From positions 1 through 23,725 of the forward strand of contig DATDOY010000138.1 of the NCBI GenBank assembly GCA_035293045.1: a stretch of 23,725 nucleotides of DNA. The letters run 5' to 3'. Numbering within the stretch: the first letter of the stretch is position 1; the number at the start of each line of letters is the position of its first letter. The stretch comes from DATDOY01 sp035293045. Its GTDB lineage: Bacteria > Actinomycetota > Acidimicrobiia > IMCC26256 > JACPCJ01. Below are positions 21,606 through 23,725 of the stretch, in pieces. The notes beneath the pieces are model-generated. The model was not told the DNA's origin, did no database searches, and saw only the letters and a list, made by a program, of their open reading frames with translations. Both the position numbers and the translations under genes were made by a program.

Positions 21606-22772
21606 GTGGATTCGCCCGTCACCCGGCGCATCGTCGAGGAGATCCAGCGCCTGGGCCCCATCCCGTTCGACCGCTTCATGGAAGTCGCGCTCTACGACCG
21701 TGACGCGGGGTTCTTTGCAGTAGGACACGGCGCGGGCCGCGCCGGGAGCGACTTCATCACGAGCCCCGAGGTCGGCTCGCTGTTCGGGGCCCTCGTCGCG
21801 ACCGCGCTCGACCGTTGGTGGGACGCGCTCGGTCGCCCCGATCCGTATGTGGTCGTCGACGCCGGGGCGGGTCGCGGCCAACTCGCTCGCGACGTGCTGC
21901 GGGCCGCACCCGCCTGCGCACCGGCGCTCCGCTACGTCATGGTGGAGCGATCCGTCGCGCTTCGCCGTCTTCAACACGAGCATCTTCAGGTCGAACCGCC
22001 CGAGGACGCCCTCGGTCCTGCTGTCCGTCGTGGCCCCGATGACGACGATCCGGAGCCCGTGCCCGGCACGGGGCCCATCGTCACGCAGACCGAGACGTTC
22101 CCGGCGGTGCGGTTCGTCGGGGTTGTGCTCGCCAACGAGTTGCTCGACAACCTGCCGTTCCGGGTCGTCGAGCGCGGTCCCGACGCGTGGCTCGAGGTGC
22201 GCGTGGGCGTCGACGACTCGGGCGCGTTCACCGACGTGCTGGTCCCGGCCGAGCCGTTGCTGGCCGTGAGCGCCGAGGGGCTGTTCCTCGACGCCGCCGT
22301 TGGCGCGCGCCTCCCGATCCAAGACGGCGTCGGGGCGTGGTTGGCCGAGTGTGGCGCGGTGCTGCGCCGCGGGTTCGTGGCCGTCGTCGATTACGCGGCC
22401 GGCGCCGCCGTCCTTGCCGAGCGGGGGCCGGCGGGCTGGCTCCGCACGTACCGCGGCCATGAGCGGGGCGGACCACCGACCGACGCGTCGGGGTCGCAGG
22501 ACATCACGGCCGACGTCGTGCTCGAGACCCTTCGAGGGAGTGCGTCGCGCGAGGGCTTCCGCGTCGTGGCGGAACGGTCGCAGGCGGAGTGGCTCGGGGA
22601 GTTGGGACTCGCCGACCTCGTCGACGCCGGACGCACGCTGTGGGAGGACCGCGCCCATCTCGGCGACCTACAGGCCCTCATGGGTCGGAGCCGGGTGAGC
22701 GAGGCGGCCGCGCTGACCCATCCCGCCGGCCTCGGCGCCCACCGCGTCGTCATCCTCTCGAAGGGTCTCTGA
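21606..22772 (+). CDS. SAM-dependent methyltransferase, MidA/NDUFAF7 family
   Basis: Predicted protein arginine methyltransferase of the MidA/NDUFAF7 family (COG1565). In mitochondria NDUFAF7 dimethylates an arginine of the 49-kDa subunit and is needed for complex I assembly. The 388-residue product shows the family start IQRLGPIPFDRFMEVALYD (13-31), the SAM-binding loop DAGAGRGQ (85-92) and the hallmark LANELLDNLPF (175-185). It lies about 1.1 kb after the end of the second nuo operon, whose NuoD has the target-equivalent Arg68. GTG 21606 is chosen because family resemblance begins there; ATG 21588 in the same frame is an alternative, and neither has a clear ribosome site. A role on NuoD is inference from family and location. 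Confidence 0.88.
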   Translation: MDSPVTRRIVEEIQRLGPIPFDRFMEVALYDRDAGFFAVGHGAGRAGSDFITSPEVGSLFGALVATALDRWWDALGRPDPYVVVDAGAGRGQLARDVLRAAPACAPALRYVMVERSVALRRLQHEHLQVEPPEDALGPAVRRGPDDDDPEPVPGTGPIVTQTETFPAVRFVGVVLANELLDNLPFRVVERGPDAWLEVRVGVDDSGAFTDVLVPAEPLLAVSAEGLFLDAAVGARLPIQDGVGAWLAECGAVLRRGFVAVVDYAAGAAVLAERGPAGWLRTYRGHERGGPPTDASGSQDITADVVLETLRGSASREGFRVVAERSQAEWLGELGLADLVDAGRTLWEDRAHLGDLQALMGRSRVSEAAALTHPAGLGAHRVVILSKGL

Positions 22773-22795
22773 CCGCAGGCGTCTGACCGCAGGCG
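22768..22795. repeat. 14-bp perfect tandem duplication over a stop codon
   Basis: tctgaccgcaggcg occurs twice head to tail (22768-22781 and 22782-22795). The first copy contains the TGA of the methyltransferase gene. This looks like a small recent slippage or duplication with no effect on the protein. Confidence 0.85.
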
Positions 22796-22828
22796 TCGCG
22801 CGGTCGTCCGACCGACCACCCCGGACAC

Positions 22829-22874
22829 TGGTGTGAGTGTCTGCCCGGCTATCGCCGGGCAGACACTCACACCA
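22829..22874. repeat. Perfect 21-bp stem, 4-base loop hairpin
   Basis: Bases 22829-22849 are the exact reverse complement of 22854-22874, with loop tatc. The stem begins with tggtgtgagtgtctgcc. The left arm also contains a competing small hairpin (gacact 22824-22829 with agtgtc 22836-22841). It sits 56 bases after the methyltransferase stop and 90 bases before acs. It has no U tract, so it may be a Rho-independent-like barrier, a leader structure of acs, or a member of a dispersed palindromic repeat family. Confidence 0.85.
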
Positions 22875-22964
22875 TCCATGGGGGGAACGGCGGGGCGGGC
22901 GTGGGTAGCCTGCGGGGCGCACGCCGATCGGTACGGCTGTGCACGGATCTGCACGGAGGAACTC

Positions 22965-23725
22965 ATGTCCGACGCCATCGAGGCCCTGCTCGCCGAGGGA
23001 CGCACCTTCCCTCCGCCCGACGGCTTCAAGCGCGACGCGCTCGCCACCGACACCGGCCTCTACGACTGGGCCGACCAGGATTACCAGGGCTTTTGGGCGC
23101 AGCAGGCCGCCACCCTCCTCGACTGGTACGAGGAGTGGCACACCATCCTCGAGTGGGACCTGCCGTTCGCCAAGTGGTTCGTCGGCGGGAAGCTCAACGT
23201 CTCGTACAACTGTCTCGATCGTCACGTCGCCGCGGGCCACGGCGACCAGGTCGCCTACCACTGGGAGGGCGAGCCCGGCGATACCCGCACCATCACCTAC
23301 GCCGAACTGCTCGACGACGTCTGCCGGATGGCCAATGCCCTGAAGAGCCTCGGCGTGCAAAAGGGCGACCGCATCAACATCTACATGGGGATGATCCCCG
23401 AGCTCGCCATCGCCATGCTCGCGTGCGCCCGCATCGGGGCCGCCCACTCGGTGGTTTTCGGCGGGTTTTCGTCGGACGCCCTGCGCGACCGCATCCAGGA
23501 CGCCCAGGCCAAGGTGTTGCTCACCGCCGACGGCGCCAACCGCCGGGGCGCCCAAGTGGCGCTGAAGCAGGCCGGCGACGTCGCCATCGCGGAGTGTCCC
23601 ACGATCGAACACGTCGTCGTCGTCCGGCGAACGGGCCAACCCGTCGACATGGTCGCCGGGCGCGACCACTGGTACCACGACCTCGTCGCCGAGCAGTCCA
23701 CCGAGTGCACACCCGAGCCCATGGA
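22965..23725 (+). CDS. acs: Acetyl-CoA synthetase, N-terminal part (runs off the window)
   Basis: AMP-forming acetate-CoA ligase that converts acetate, ATP and CoA to acetyl-CoA in the cytoplasm. The visible 253 residues match the N-terminal half of the family: WDLPFAKWFVGGKLNVSYNC, DRHVAAG, TYAELLDDVCRMANALKSLG, KGDRINIYMGMIPELAIAML, ACARIGAAHSVVFGGFSSDA. The ATP-binding and C-terminal lysine regions lie beyond the window. ATG 22965 has GGAGGA (22955-22960) four bases upstream, which is close but adequate. A propionyl-CoA or related acyl-CoA synthetase cannot be ruled out without the active-site region. A strong hairpin lies in its upstream region. Confidence 0.9.
   Translation, partial: MSDAIEALLAEGRTFPPPDGFKRDALATDTGLYDWADQDYQGFWAQQAATLLDWYEEWHTILEWDLPFAKWFVGGKLNVSYNCLDRHVAAGHGDQVAYHWEGEPGDTRTITYAELLDDVCRMANALKSLGVQKGDRINIYMGMIPELAIAMLACARIGAAHSVVFGGFSSDALRDRIQDAQAKVLLTADGANRRGAQVALKQAGDVAIAECPTIEHVVVVRRTGQPVDMVAGRDHWYHDLVAEQSTECTPEPM

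Overview
The window is very GC-rich and reads like an actinobacterial chromosome: most codons end in G or C, GTG starts are frequent, and genes often meet at ATGA or GTGA overlaps. Gene content (two respiratory complex I gene sets, acetyl-CoA synthetase, many acidic and Ala/Pro-rich extensions) would suit an aerobic member of the Acidimicrobiia or a related actinobacterial class. That placement is inference, because no rRNA or other marker is present.

Layout. (1) 1-205: a perfect 38-bp inverted repeat, cut by the window edge, enclosing low-complexity DNA. (2) 206-6803, plus strand: the end of a first complex I set, nuoI-J-K-L-M-N, tightly overlapped; its upstream genes, if any, lie outside the window. 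(3) 6811-9940, minus strand: a proline-rich membrane protein of unknown function with a 22-proline run, and a patatin-like phospholipase. (4) 10170-20520, plus strand: a second, complete eleven-gene set, nuoA-B-C-D-H-I-J-K-L-M-N. It has no nuoE, nuoF or nuoG, so it encodes the quinone-reducing and proton-pumping parts without the NADH-oxidising module. A 16-bp palindrome of the Rex or CRP type lies before nuoA. (5) 20583-21124, minus strand: a GNAT acetyltransferase gene broken by a one-base frameshift. (6) 21306-22772, plus strand: an 86-residue protein of unknown function, then a MidA/NDUFAF7-family methyltransferase, whose mitochondrial relative methylates the NuoD-type subunit of complex I. 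(7) 22965 to the end: the start of acetyl-CoA synthetase.

How the genes fit together. All antiporter-like subunits in both sets keep their key glutamate and lysine residues, so both look able to pump protons. The two sets are diverged, not a recent duplication. The second set has unusual quinone-site features: the tyrosine of NuoD that contacts the quinone headgroup in well-studied complexes is a tryptophan, and a normally conserved glutamate of NuoH is a valine. With the missing NADH module, this suggests a complex I variant with another electron donor and possibly altered quinone chemistry. Two very short reading frames exactly bridge the only two sizeable gaps in this operon (nuoD-nuoH and nuoM-nuoN) and may couple translation across them. 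The nearby MidA-type gene is a plausible assembly factor.
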